Assembly (NCBI GenBank): GCA_964434345.1
Contig: CAYSUY010000034.1
Coordinates: 1-27,325 of the forward strand
DNA length: 27,325 nt
Direction of reading: 5' to 3'
Source: CAIOSQ01 sp964434345
GTDB taxonomy: Bacteria > Pseudomonadota > Alphaproteobacteria > CACIAM-22H2
This document shows positions 15,108 to 24,558 of the stretch, one piece after another (positions within the stretch are counted from its first letter, which is position 1; every line of letters begins with the position of its first letter). The position numbers and the translations under genes are program-made. A model generated the notes under the pieces. The model saw only the letters and a list, made by a program, of their open reading frames with translations, had not been told where the DNA came from and did not search any database.

Positions 15108-16077
15108 CCGCTGCCCCGATCCGCGGATCGAGCCGCGCCAGCGCGAGATCGACGAGCATGTTCGACAGCAGGACCACGACCGTCGCCGTCACCAGGACGC
15201 CGACCAGCAGCAGCGGGTCACGGCCGACCACTGCCTCGTAGGCAAGACGCCCCATGCCGGGAACGGCGAACACGGTCTCGACGACGACGCTGCCGCCGAC
15301 CAGCGTGCCGACATGCTGGCCGAACAGGACGACGACCGGGATCAGCGCCGGCCGCGCCACCGCGCGCCAGACGACGTCGCGACGACGGATGCCGCGGGCA
15401 TGGGCGGCGCGGACATGATCGGCCCGCCACGCCTCCGCCATTCCTGCCCGCAGCGTGCGCATGAACATCGCGACATAGCCGATGCCGAGCGCCAGGGCCG
15501 GCAGGACGAGATGGCGCAGCGTGTCGAGCACCGGCCCGCCGGCCGGCGGGCCGCCGATGGTCCGGATGCCGCCGATCGGGAACCAGCCGAGACCGACGAC
15601 GAAGATCAGGATCAGCATGAGGGCGAGCCAGAAATTCGGCACGGCCAGCATCGCCAGCGCCGCCGTCGTCAGGACCGCGTCGCGGACCCCGCCCGGACGC
15701 GCCCCCGCGAGCAGACCGAGCAGGACCCCGAGACCCGCCGCCACCAGCGCGGTCGCCGCCATCAGCAGCAGCGTGTTGGGCAGGCGCTCGCCGATCACTG
15801 CCGCGACCGGCCGGCCGAACAGGACCGACACGCCGAGATCGAGGCGCAGCAGATTGCCGAGGAAGGCCACGAGACGCGCGGGCCAGGACGCGACGAGCCC
15901 GAAGCGCGCGCGCAACTCCGCCGCGAAGCCCGCATCGCCGCCGGTCTGCGCGAGATAGGCGTCGACGGCGTCGCCGGGCGCGGCCGAGAGCAGGGCGAAG
16001 GCGGCGAGCGCGACGACCAGCATCGTGGGCAGGGCCGCGACGCAACGGCCGAGGACGATGCGCGCCCCGCGCCTCAC
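15100..16077 (-). CDS. ABC peptide/opine/nickel-type transporter permease (DppB-like)
   Basis: The 325-residue product has the DppB layout: an N-terminal helix (LPTMLVVALAAFALLSAAPGD), a periplasmic region with FGRPVAAVIGERLPNTLLL, five further helices and an EAA loop (AHARGIRRRDVVWRAVARPA), ending in PLLLVGVLVTATVVVLLSNM. Family role: partner membrane subunit of the DppC-like protein. GTG 16077 is the likely start, since it gives the full N-terminal helix and CGGAG lies about 6 bp upstream. It follows the binding-protein gene by 15 bp and overlaps the next permease by 8 bp. The ATG at 16023 would delete the N-terminal cytoplasmic part and is less likely. Confidence 0.88.
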   Translation of the reverse strand: MRRGARIVLGRCVAALPTMLVVALAAFALLSAAPGDAVDAYLAQTGGDAGFAAELRARFGLVASWPARLVAFLGNLLRLDLGVSVLFGRPVAAVIGERLPNTLLLMAATALVAAGLGVLLGLLAGARPGGVRDAVLTTAALAMLAVPNFWLALMLILIFVVGLGWFPIGGIRTIGGPPAGGPVLDTLRHLVLPALALGIGYVAMFMRTLRAGMAEAWRADHVRAAHARGIRRRDVVWRAVARPALIPVVVLFGQHVGTLVGGSVVVETVFAVPGMGRLAYEAVVGRDPLLLVGVLVTATVVVLLSNMLVDLALARLDPRIGAADG

Positions 16078-16092
16078 CTCCGGCTCCGCGCC

Positions 16093-17712
16093 TCAGGCGT
16101 CGAGCCAGACATCCGACCAGTGCGAGGTGGCCCAGCGCGGATTGCCGGCGACGTTGCGAACGCTGCGGCGCGCCACTGTGAGGAAGGAGAATTCCGCGAC
16201 GTGGATCAGCGGCAGATCGGCCGCCGCGCGGCGCTGGAACGCGCGGTAGAGTTCGACGCGCTCCTGCTCGTCGATGCTGCGCGCCGCCTTCGCGACGATC
16301 GCGTCCATCGCGGGATCGGCATAGCCGTACTGGTTGGAGAACGGCACGCCCGCCGGCAGGCCACCCTGGTAGAGGATCGTCGTCGAGATCGCCGGATCGT
16401 TGCGATACACCGGCGAGCCGATCGCGAGATCGAAGTCGTGCGTCGTGTAGACGGCACGCGTATGGGCCGCGCTGTCGTTGGCCACGACCTGCGCATCGAT
16501 GCCGATGGCGCGCAGCGCCTGGCGCAGATAATCGCCCATCTGGCGCGTCTGCTCGAACCAGGGCGCGGGCAGAAGCCGCAGCCGGAACCGGACGCCGCCG
16601 GCCCCGCGCGGATAGCCTGCCTCGTCGAGCAGCGCGTTGGCGCGCGCCGGATCGAAGCCGGGCATGTCCAGCCCCGCCTCGTGGAACCGGGTGTCGAAGG
16701 CCGGGATCGGTCCGTTCGACGGCTTCGCATAGCCCAGGAAGATCGTATCGACGACGAAACGCCGATCGATCGCATGGGCGATCGCGCGCCGCACGCGGAC
16801 ATCCGCCAACTCGCGGCGCCGGTGGTTGATCTCCACGGTCAACTGATAGGTGATGCCCTCGTAGCCGCCGGGGATCACGGCGATGCCAGGAACCGCGGCG
16901 ATGCGCGCGAGATCGCTGAGCGGCACCGCCGAGAAGGCGCTGAGCTGGATCTGGTTGGCCTCGAGCGCCGCCGCGATCGCGGCGCGATCCGGCATCACGC
17001 GGTAGACGATGCCATCGACATGCGGACGCCCGGCCTCGCGATAGGCTGGATTGCGCTCCAGCCGGTAGTACTCGCCCGGCCGGTGCTCGGCGAAGCGGAA
17101 AGGACCGGTCCCGACCAGCCGCGCATTGGCCGGGTTTGCCGCGATGTCCGTCCCCGCATAGAGATGGCGCGGCAACACGGCGGTGAGCGCCGGCAGGGCA
17201 TTGCGGATCAGCTGGAATGGCGTCGGCGCGGCGAAACGAAAGATCGCGGTGGCGTCGTCGGGCGTCTCGACGGCCTCGAGATCCGCGAAGACCACCCGGC
17301 CGAGATTCTGCAGCTTGCGCCAGACGTCGAGCGCGGAGAATGCGACATCCGCCGACGTGAACGGGCGGCCATCATGCCATGTCACGCCGCGGCGCAACGC
17401 GAAGGTCACGCTGCGCCCGTCGGGCGCCCCGCTCCACGACGTCGCGAGGCGTGGCTCAAGCCCCTCGCCCCCATAGGCCATCTCCGCCAGCGGCTCGATC
17501 ACCTTGCTCGCGACGAAGAACACGCCGTTGGACGCGACGATCGCCGGGTTGAGGTTGCGCGGTTCGCCATCGGCCGCGACCACGAGCGTGCCGCCACGGC
17601 GCGGTTGCGCCATGGCCTGGGCACGCGCCGTGATGGCCGGAATCGCGCTCGCGAGACCAGCCGCGCCGATCCCGGCAAGGAGCGTACGTCGTCCGGCGCG
17701 GGGCTCGCGCAT
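16093..17712 (-). CDS. ABC transporter substrate-binding protein, peptide family (SBP_bac_5), Tat-type signal
   Basis: The 539-residue product starts MREPRAGRRTLLAGIGAAGL, a twin-arginine (RRTLL) signal followed by a hydrophobic core and cleavage near ARA/QA. The mature part shows family 5 landmarks: GGTLVVAADGEPRNLNP, the core motif FALRRGVTWHDGRPFTSADV, GTGPFRFAEH, and DVRVRRAIAHAIDR. Family role: periplasmic capture of peptides, opines or other solutes for the two permeases that follow. The start at 17712 has GGAGG 8 bp upstream; an in-frame ATG at 17727 lacks a ribosome site. Export by Tat would mean that folding occurs before secretion, which is less usual for this family. The substrate is unknown, though the linked deacylase hints at an N-acylated amino acid or peptide. 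Confidence 0.88.
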   Translation of the reverse strand: MREPRAGRRTLLAGIGAAGLASAIPAITARAQAMAQPRRGGTLVVAADGEPRNLNPAIVASNGVFFVASKVIEPLAEMAYGGEGLEPRLATSWSGAPDGRSVTFALRRGVTWHDGRPFTSADVAFSALDVWRKLQNLGRVVFADLEAVETPDDATAIFRFAAPTPFQLIRNALPALTAVLPRHLYAGTDIAANPANARLVGTGPFRFAEHRPGEYYRLERNPAYREAGRPHVDGIVYRVMPDRAAIAAALEANQIQLSAFSAVPLSDLARIAAVPGIAVIPGGYEGITYQLTVEINHRRRELADVRVRRAIAHAIDRRFVVDTIFLGYAKPSNGPIPAFDTRFHEAGLDMPGFDPARANALLDEAGYPRGAGGVRFRLRLLPAPWFEQTRQMGDYLRQALRAIGIDAQVVANDSAAHTRAVYTTHDFDLAIGSPVYRNDPAISTTILYQGGLPAGVPFSNQYGYADPAMDAIVAKAARSIDEQERVELYRAFQRRAAADLPLIHVAEFSFLTVARRSVRNVAGNPRWATSHWSDVWLDA

Positions 17713-17734
17713 GCGCGGATCCTCCATGCGGGAA

Positions 17735-17755
17735 GCGGCGGCGCGAGGCCGCCGC
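17735..17755 (-). promoter_or_regulatory. Intercistronic hairpin upstream of the minus-strand binding-protein gene
   Basis: GCGGCGGC (17735-17742) and GCCGCCGC (17748-17755) form a perfect 8-bp stem with a 5-nt loop. It lies between the deacylase stop (17763) and the ribosome site of the binding-protein gene (about 17720-17724). It could protect the 5' end of a processed transcript or be a partial terminator. Confidence 0.4.
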
Positions 17756-17762
17756 GCCCGGA

Positions 17763-18824
17763 TCAGCCCTTCCGGCCCGGCTTTGCGGCCGCAACGGCCG
17801 CGACGGCCGGCTTGTAGTCGCTGCCGAGGTGGAACAGGCAGTCTCCACGCTCGGTGCGCCCGGGGACGCGCATGCACAGCACGACGCCGTCATGCTCGAA
17901 ATGCGCGACCGTCGGCTTGCGCCAGGGGGTGTCGTGGAAATGGATGAGCGCGGCGGGCTGGCCCTTGTTGACGACGTCGCCGAGTTCGGCGAGCGGCTCG
18001 AACACGCCGCCATCGGGCGCGTAGACGAAATAGTCGTCGCCGCCGACCTCGAGCAGGCGCACCGCCGGCGGCGGCTCGACCTTGCCCTTGTAGACGCCGA
18101 CATGCGCGAGCAGGCGCAGGATGCCCTGCTCGGCGATGCGCAGGATCGACGGCGTCACCTTGCCGGTGCCGCCCAGCTCGGTGCCCATGGTCTCGACGCC
18201 CTGGCGATGCCCGCCGGCGCCGAGCGTCCGGTCCTCGCCCTGGGTCTGCTGCGGCTTGGACGAGAAATAGGCGTAGGGCGCGCCGAAAACGCGCAGGCGC
18301 TCGAGCGCACGCTCGAACTTCGCGGGATCCGGATCGCGGCTGCACAGCGCCGAGGGCAGATACATCAGCGAGCTGCCGCCGGAATGGAAGTCGAAGGCGT
18401 ATTGGCAACCCGGCAGGATCACGTGTTCGACGTAATAGGCGATCTGCTGCGTGACCGTGCCGTCCGGATTGCCGGGGAAGGAGCGGTTGAGATTGCCGTC
18501 ATCGATCGGCGAGGTGCGCGTGCCGGCATTGGCGGCCGGGAAATTCAGCGACGAGCAGATGATCACCTGCCCCTGGATGTCCTTGGGCGAGAGCGAGCGG
18601 ATCAGCTTGCCGAGCGCGACCTGGCCTTCCCATTCGTCGCCATGGTTGCCCGCGCTGAGGAAGACCTTCGGTCCCTTGCCGTTCTTGATCGAGGCGATGG
18701 GGATCGGCAGCCATCCATAGGCGGAGCGATGGACCGAATGCGGCACGCGCACGAAACCCGTGTGCTTGCCCGACTTGTTCAGGTCGATGGTGGCGCTGAG
18801 ACGGCTCGGCTTGCTCGCGGACAT
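17763..18824 (-). CDS. Zinc-dependent N-acyl amino acid deacylase (succinylglutamate desuccinylase/aspartoacylase family, DoeB-like)
   Basis: The 353-residue product has the M14-like zinc site of this family: AGNHGDEWEG (His61, Glu64) and FDFHSGG (His147). The substrate region NLNRSFPG and the catalytic Glu region TMGTELGGTG are also present, and a beta-rich C-terminal domain follows (about 265-345). There is no signal peptide, so it is cytoplasmic. Family knowledge: these enzymes remove acyl groups from amino acids. The DoeB type de-acetylates N-alpha-acetyl-diaminobutyrate in ectoine breakdown, and others act on acetyl-aspartate or succinyl-glutamate. No other ectoine gene is nearby, so the name DoeB should not be assumed. 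GGAGG 4 bp upstream supports the ATG at 18824. It leads the operon with the binding protein and permeases, suggesting that the imported solute is deacylated after uptake. Confidence 0.82.
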   Translation of the reverse strand: MSASKPSRLSATIDLNKSGKHTGFVRVPHSVHRSAYGWLPIPIASIKNGKGPKVFLSAGNHGDEWEGQVALGKLIRSLSPKDIQGQVIICSSLNFPAANAGTRTSPIDDGNLNRSFPGNPDGTVTQQIAYYVEHVILPGCQYAFDFHSGGSSLMYLPSALCSRDPDPAKFERALERLRVFGAPYAYFSSKPQQTQGEDRTLGAGGHRQGVETMGTELGGTGKVTPSILRIAEQGILRLLAHVGVYKGKVEPPPAVRLLEVGGDDYFVYAPDGGVFEPLAELGDVVNKGQPAALIHFHDTPWRKPTVAHFEHDGVVLCMRVPGRTERGDCLFHLGSDYKPAVAAVAAAKPGRKG

Positions 18825-18873
18825 GGTTCCTCCGGACTTGTGAGCGTCGAGAGTGCCGCAGCGGCGGCACGCG

Positions 18874-18933
18874 CGTCGAGACCCATTTCGCGGCCGCGCA
18901 GCGACCAGTCGCAGGGCGCGAAATGAGTCGACG
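18874..18933. promoter_or_regulatory. Large interrupted inverted repeat in the divergent control region
   Basis: CATTTCGCG (18884-18892) and CGCGAAATG (18917-18925) are perfect 9-bp inverted arms 24 bp apart. Outside them CGTCGA (18874-18879) and TCGACG (18928-18933) continue the symmetry with small offsets. Near the centre GCGAC-CA-GTCGC (18901-18912) is a further dyad. The repeat lies in the 202-bp gap between the two divergent ABC operons, where an operator controlling both would be expected. The binding factor is unknown. Confidence 0.4.
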
Positions 18934-19026
18934 CACGGCGGCGCGAGCCGCTAGCGTCCCCCGATCGGCATCTGCCGGCGCACGACCCGGCATCGGCAAG
19001 CCGCGAACGACAAGGGAGAGGCACAG

Positions 19027-20610
19027 ATGGACTTCACGATCACCCGAGGGATGCGCGCGGCGCTGCTCGCCGGCGCCGCCCTGATGGCGGCGGATGCCGC
19101 GAGCGCGCAGGCGTTCCAGTGCGGACGCAAGGGCGGCAATCTCGTCTTCGCCCAGGAAGCGAAGGCGAACAGCCTCGACCAGCACGTCTCGTCGACCATC
19201 TCGACCCGCAACATCGCGATGAACGTGTTCGAATCGCTGATGACGCGCGACGAGAACATGGCGCCGATGCCCGAGCTCGCCGCCGAGGTGACCGAGAGCG
19301 CGGACAAGCTGGTCTACACGTTCAAGCTCCGCCAGGGCATCAAGTTCCATAACGGCAAGGCGCTGACCTCCGCCGACGTCGTCGCCTCGTTCAACCGCTA
19401 CATGCGCGTCGGCAACGACCGCGGCATGTTCGCGATCGTCGAGAAATACGAGGCGCCGGACGCGAACACCTTCGTGATGCGCCTCAAGCAGCCGCAGCCG
19501 ACCTTCCTCGAGAACCTGAGCTCGTTCAGCGTTCCGGTCGTGATCCATCCGGCCGAGTTCGAAGGCGCCGCGGCGCTGCAGCTGCCGGCGATCGGCACCG
19601 GCCCCTGGCAGGTCTCCGAGTTCGTCGCCGACAGCCACGCCAAGCTGCGCCGCTACGAGGGCTACCAGCCCGACACGCGCTACACGACGACCAATGGCTT
19701 CGGCGGCTACAAGGTCGCCTGCCTCGACACCATCGACATCCGCTTCATCACGGAGCCGGGCGCACGCGTCGCCGGCCTCGAGACCGGCGAGTTCCAGATC
19801 GTCGAGGACGTCCCCGCGAAGTCGCAGCCGCGGCTCAAGGACAACCGCAACATCTCGATGCTGCCGCTGAAGAATTTCTGGATCCAGATCGCGCTGACCA
19901 ACACGCAGCTGCCGCCGATGAACAACCTGAACTTCCGCAAGGCGGTGCAGGCGGTTCTCGACATGGACGACATCATGGAGGCGGCGACCGACGGCGCCTA
20001 CAGCCTGAACATCGGCTTCCAGTATCCGGGTCAGGCCTACTACACGGATGTCGGCAAGGAGACCTACAACCAGAAGGACAGCGCGAAGGCCAAGCAGTTC
20101 CTGTCCCAGTCCGGGTACAAGGGCGAGAAGGTCATCCTGCTGACCAATCGCGACTACCCGAACATGTTCATGGCCGCGACGATGATGGCCGAGCAGATGA
20201 AGTCGATCGGCATCAACGCCGAGTTGCTCGTCATCGACTGGCCCGCCTCGGTGAACATGTACCGCACCCAGGACACCGGCTGGCACCTGTTCTTCACGGG
20301 CTGGGGCACCAACTCCTCGCTCGGCGGCGCCGCGGCGCTGCGGTTCTTCATGCCGCCGCTCAGCGAAGCCTACAACCCGAAGACCGGCGAAGAGGACAAG
20401 GAGTTCATCGATGCCTTCCAGGCGATCGAGAACAGCCCGACCCTCGAGGCCCGCAAGGCAGCCTTCGCCCGCGCGCAGAAGCGCGCGCTCGAAAACGCCA
20501 TGGTCTATCCGTTCGGCTCGCTGACCAAGGTGCAGGCCGTGCGCGGCACCGTGGAGGGCTTCAAGCCCTTCCGCATCCCGCGCATGTCCAACGTCTGGAT
20601 CAAGGGCTGA
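19027..20610 (+). CDS. ABC transporter substrate-binding protein, peptide family (SBP_bac_5/DppA-like)
   Basis: The 527-residue product has a Sec signal peptide (about residues 1-28, RAALLAGAALMAADAASAQA) without a lipobox. The family 5 fold follows: GGNLVFAQEAKANSLDQH, the core motif FKLRQGIKFHNGKALTSADV, GTGPWQVSEF, LNFRKAVQAVLD and a C-terminal GTVEGFKPF. Family role: periplasmic receptor for peptides or related solutes, feeding the permeases at 20678 and 21618. AGGGAGAGG lies upstream of the ATG. It opens a five-gene operon, is divergent from the minus-strand deacylase operon, and is followed by a strong hairpin. The sequence differs clearly from the minus-strand binding protein, so the two systems probably bind different or only partly overlapping ligands. 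Confidence 0.9.
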   Translation: MDFTITRGMRAALLAGAALMAADAASAQAFQCGRKGGNLVFAQEAKANSLDQHVSSTISTRNIAMNVFESLMTRDENMAPMPELAAEVTESADKLVYTFKLRQGIKFHNGKALTSADVVASFNRYMRVGNDRGMFAIVEKYEAPDANTFVMRLKQPQPTFLENLSSFSVPVVIHPAEFEGAAALQLPAIGTGPWQVSEFVADSHAKLRRYEGYQPDTRYTTTNGFGGYKVACLDTIDIRFITEPGARVAGLETGEFQIVEDVPAKSQPRLKDNRNISMLPLKNFWIQIALTNTQLPPMNNLNFRKAVQAVLDMDDIMEAATDGAYSLNIGFQYPGQAYYTDVGKETYNQKDSAKAKQFLSQSGYKGEKVILLTNRDYPNMFMAATMMAEQMKSIGINAELLVIDWPASVNMYRTQDTGWHLFFTGWGTNSSLGGAAALRFFMPPLSEAYNPKTGEEDKEFIDAFQAIENSPTLEARKAAFARAQKRALENAMVYPFGSLTKVQAVRGTVEGFKPFRIPRMSNVWIKG

Positions 20611-20620
20611 GTCCAGGACC

Positions 20621-20648
20621 GGCGCCGGCCCCTTCGCGGGCCGGCGCC
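20621..20648 (+). promoter_or_regulatory. Strong intercistronic hairpin between the binding-protein and permease genes
   Basis: GGCGCCGGCCC (20621-20631) pairs perfectly with GGGCCGGCGCC (20638-20648), an 11-bp all-G/C stem around CTTCGC. It begins 11 bp after the binding-protein stop and ends 30 bp before the permease start. There is no U-tract. It probably protects the upstream mRNA and lowers permease relative to binding-protein synthesis. Confidence 0.6.
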
Positions 20649-20677
20649 ACCCCGCTCCTCTCTCCTGACCGGATCCC

Positions 20678-21631
20678 ATGGGCCGCTATATCGTCCGCCG
20701 CCTGATCCAATCGGTGCCGATCCTGCTGATCGTCAGCCTGATCTCGTTCGGGATCATGAAGCTGGTGCCCGGCGATCCGGCGATCGTGATCGGCGGTCCC
20801 AGCGCATCGGCCGCGGAGATCGAGGCCATCCGCAAGAATCTCGGCCTCGACCGGCCCTTCCATGTCCAGTTGGGCGTCTTCTACTGGAACCTGCTGCAGG
20901 GCGATCTCGGCCGCTCCCTGCTGCTCGGCAAGCCGGTGCTCGAAGCGGTGTTCGAGCGCGCGCCGATCACGGTATCCATCTCGATCTATTCGCTGATCCT
21001 GACGATCGTCTTCGGGATCGCGATCGGCATTCTCGCCGCGCTGCGCCAGAACACCTGGATCGACCAGGTCGCGACCACCTTCGCGCTGATCGGCGTGTCG
21101 CTTCCGAATTTCTGGCTCGGCCTGGTGATGATCGTCCTGTTTTCGGTCCATCTCGGCTGGCTGCCGACCAACGGCTATGTCGAGTTCTCCGAGGATCCCT
21201 GGCGCTGGTTCCGTCACGCGACCATGCCAGCCACGGCCCTGGCGATGCTTCAGATCGGCCTGCTCGCGCGCATCACGCGCTCGACGATGCTCGAGACGCT
21301 GCGCCAGGACTATATCCGCACCGCGCGTGCCAAGGGCCTTCCGGAATGGAAGGTGGTGGCCAAGCACGCGATGGCGAACGTCATGATCCCCGTCGTCACG
21401 GTGATCGGCATCATCCTCTCGGTCCTCATCTCCGGATCCGTGGTGATCGAATCCGTGTTCTCGGTCCACGGCATCGGGTCGCTGCTGGGCAACGCGATCC
21501 TGCGCCGCGACTACACGATGATCCAGGGCGGGCTGCTCTTCGTCGCCGCCGCGTTGATGCTGCTGAACATTCTCGTCGACATCCTCTACGCCTGGTTCGA
21601 TCCGCGGGTGCGCTACGATGCCGGCAAGTGA
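20678..21631 (+). CDS. ABC peptide transporter permease (DppB-like)
   Basis: The 317-residue product begins MGRYIVRRLIQSVPILLIVS, the standard DppB N-terminus, with LVPGDPA directly after helix 1. The LGLDRPFHVQLGVFYWNLLQ periplasmic stretch, about six helices, and an EAA loop (ARAKGLPEWKVVAKHAMANV) follow. It ends FDPRVRYDAGK, also typical. Family role: membrane subunit forming the translocation channel with the DppC-like protein. It is second in the operon, after the binding-protein gene and the hairpin, and overlaps the next gene by 14 bp if that starts at 21618. The ribosome site is weak (GGAT), in keeping with lower permease expression. Confidence 0.92.
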   Translation: MGRYIVRRLIQSVPILLIVSLISFGIMKLVPGDPAIVIGGPSASAAEIEAIRKNLGLDRPFHVQLGVFYWNLLQGDLGRSLLLGKPVLEAVFERAPITVSISIYSLILTIVFGIAIGILAALRQNTWIDQVATTFALIGVSLPNFWLGLVMIVLFSVHLGWLPTNGYVEFSEDPWRWFRHATMPATALAMLQIGLLARITRSTMLETLRQDYIRTARAKGLPEWKVVAKHAMANVMIPVVTVIGIILSVLISGSVVIESVFSVHGIGSLLGNAILRRDYTMIQGGLLFVAAALMLLNILVDILYAWFDPRVRYDAGK

Positions 21632-22528
21632 CGCGACCATGGACGCTCGCGACGAGGCCGTGAAGCCGCGGCGCACGCCGTTCTGGCGGACATCGACCTT
21701 CCGCCGCCTGATCCGGCACCGGTCGTTCATGATCGGGCTGGTCCTGTTCGGCTTCGTGCTTGCCCTGGCCGTCTTCGCCTGGTGGATCGCGCCCAACGAC
21801 CCCAACCGTACCGCGATCCGCATGCGCTTCCGGCCGCCGCAACTCGACCGCGTGCTGCTGCTTGGGACGGACAATCTCGGCCGCAACCTGCTCAGCCGGG
21901 TCGTCCATGGCGCGCAGCTCAGCCTGATGATCGGACTGGGCGTGGTCATCCTCAACGCCGTATTCGGCGTCCTGCTCGGCGCGGTCGCCGGCTATTTCCG
22001 CAAGCTCGACGGCCCGATGATGCGCCTCGCCGACGCGCTGATGGCGTTCCCGTCGATCCTGCTGGCGATCGGCATCGCCGCGGCGCTCGGCCCGTCGGCC
22101 TGGACCGCCGTGTTCGCGCTCTCCGTGGTCTACATCCCGCGCACGGCGCGCATCGTCCGCGCCTCGGTGCTGGTCGTGCGCGAAATGGAGTTCGTGCAGG
22201 CCGCACGCGCCGCCGGCGCCGGCGACTGGCGGATCATCTCGCGCCACATCATGCCCAACTGCATGGCACCGCTGATCGTGCAGCTCAGCTTCATCTTCGC
22301 CTACGCGGTGCTCTCGGAGGCGGTCCTCAGCTTCCTCGGCCTCGGCGCGCCGCCGAGCGTGCCCAGCTGGGGCACGATGATCAGCGAGGGCAGGACCTAT
22401 ATCCGCGAGGCCGCGTGGTTGACGGTCGTTCCGGGCTGCGCGATCGCGATCACCGTGCTGGGCCTCAACCTGATGGGAGACGGGCTGCGCGACGTGCTCG
22501 ATCCCCGCCTCAAGGTGGAGCAGGGCTG

Positions 22529-22529
<1 letters not shown>
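21618..22529 (+). CDS. ABC peptide transporter permease (DppC-like)
   Basis: The 303-residue product has a charged N-terminus (TPFWRTSTFRRLIRHRSFM) and a first helix (IGLVLFGFVLALAVFAWWIA). LGTDNLGRNLLSRVVHGAQLS, an EAA loop (QAARAAGAGDWRIISRHIMP) and EAVLSFLGLGAPPSVPSWGT follow. These are hallmark DppC segments. It ends LMGDGLRDVLDPRLK. Family role: second membrane subunit of the importer. The start is either ATG 21618, which overlaps the previous gene by 14 bp, or ATG 21639, seven bases after its stop; neither has a strong ribosome site. The stop overlaps the next ATG by one base (TGATG), so translation of the ATPase is probably coupled. Confidence 0.9.
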
Positions 22530-23511
<982 letters not shown>

Positions 23512-23515
<4 letters not shown>

Positions 23516-24534
23516 GCGCGACCTCCCCCGCCCCGCTGCTGCGCGTCGAGAACCTGACCAAGCACTTCCCGATCACCGCCGGTTTCTTCGTCAAGCGCGA
23601 GGTCGGCCGCGTGCGCGCGGTCGACGACGTCAGCTTCCACATCGCGCAGGGCGAGACGCTCGGCCTGGTGGGCGAGAGCGGCTGCGGCAAGTCGACCACG
23701 GGCCGCCTCGTGCTTCGCCTCATCGAGCCGACCTCCGGCAAGGTCGAGATCGAGGGCCGCGACATCCTCTCCAGCACCCCGGCCGAGATGCGCGAGCTGC
23801 GCAAGGGGATGCAGATCGTCTTCCAGGACCCGTATTCGTCGCTCAACCCGCGCATGACGGTGGAGGAGATCATCCTCGAGCCGCTCTACGTGCAGGGCGC
23901 CAGGCCCGGGCCCGAGATGACCCGGCGCGCGCGCAAGCTGCTGGAGACCGTCGGGCTCTCGCCGAACCACGTCGTGCGCTACCCGCACGAGTTCTCGGGC
24001 GGGCAGCGCCAGCGCATCGGCATCGCGCGCGCGCTCGCGCCGCAGCCGCGCTTCGTCGTCTGCGACGAGGCCGTCTCCGCGCTCGACGTCTCGGTGCAGG
24101 CGCAGATCGTCAACCTGCTGCAGGACCTGCAGGAGGAGTTCAAGCTCAGCTACCTGTTCATCGCCCACGACCTCGCGGTGGTGAAGCACATCTCCGACCG
24201 CGTCGCGGTGATGTATCTCGGCAAGATCGTCGAGCAGGCCGACAAGGCCTCGCTCTACGCGACGCCGCGCCATCCCTATACCCAGGCGCTGCTGTCCTCG
24301 ATCCCCGTTCCAAACCCGAAGCTGCGCCGGCCGCGCGTGCGCCTGACCGGCGACGTGCCCAGCGCGCTGGCGCCGCCCCCGGGATGCCGTTTCCATACGC
24401 GCTGCCCCCACGCCACGGATATCTGCCGCCAGGTCGAACCGCCCGTGGTCACGCCGACGCCGGGCCACGCCGTGGCCTGTCATCACGCCGATCGCATTCC
24501 CGCGATCTCTCCGCTCGGCACCGCCGCGGCCTGA
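23512..24534 (+). CDS. ABC peptide transporter ATPase (DppF-like)
   Basis: The 340-residue ATPase shows the DppF-type N-terminal insert (HFPITAGFFVKREVGRVRAV), Walker A GESGCGKST, a Q-loop (VFQDPYSSLNPRMTV), the signature FSGGQRQRIGIARAL, Walker B VVCDEAVSALDVS, and the H-loop (FIAHDLAVV). The C-terminal extension has HPYTQALLSSIP and a Cys cluster from PPGCRFHTRC onward. The residue after Walker B DE is Ala rather than the common Pro, a mild oddity. Family role: second ATPase of the heterodimer. It overlaps the DppD-like gene by four bases. It is the last gene of the operon and ends 24 bp from the converging Memo-AMMECR1 gene. Confidence 0.95.
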
Positions 24535-24558
24535 TCGCGCGCCAAGCGCGTCGCAGCC

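Noticed and set aside
14863..17817. A 984-codon open frame on the plus strand
   Set aside because: It lies antisense to two permeases and a binding protein. Its translation is Arg/Asp/His/Gln-rich without family motifs, a by-product of high GC content.
17763..18824. Naming the deacylase doeB and inferring ectoine degradation
   Set aside because: No other ectoine gene is in the window. The family also includes enzymes acting on other acyl-amino acids.
18499..20679. A 726-codon open frame on the minus strand
   Set aside because: It is antisense to the dppA-like gene and out of frame with the deacylase; no domain is visible.
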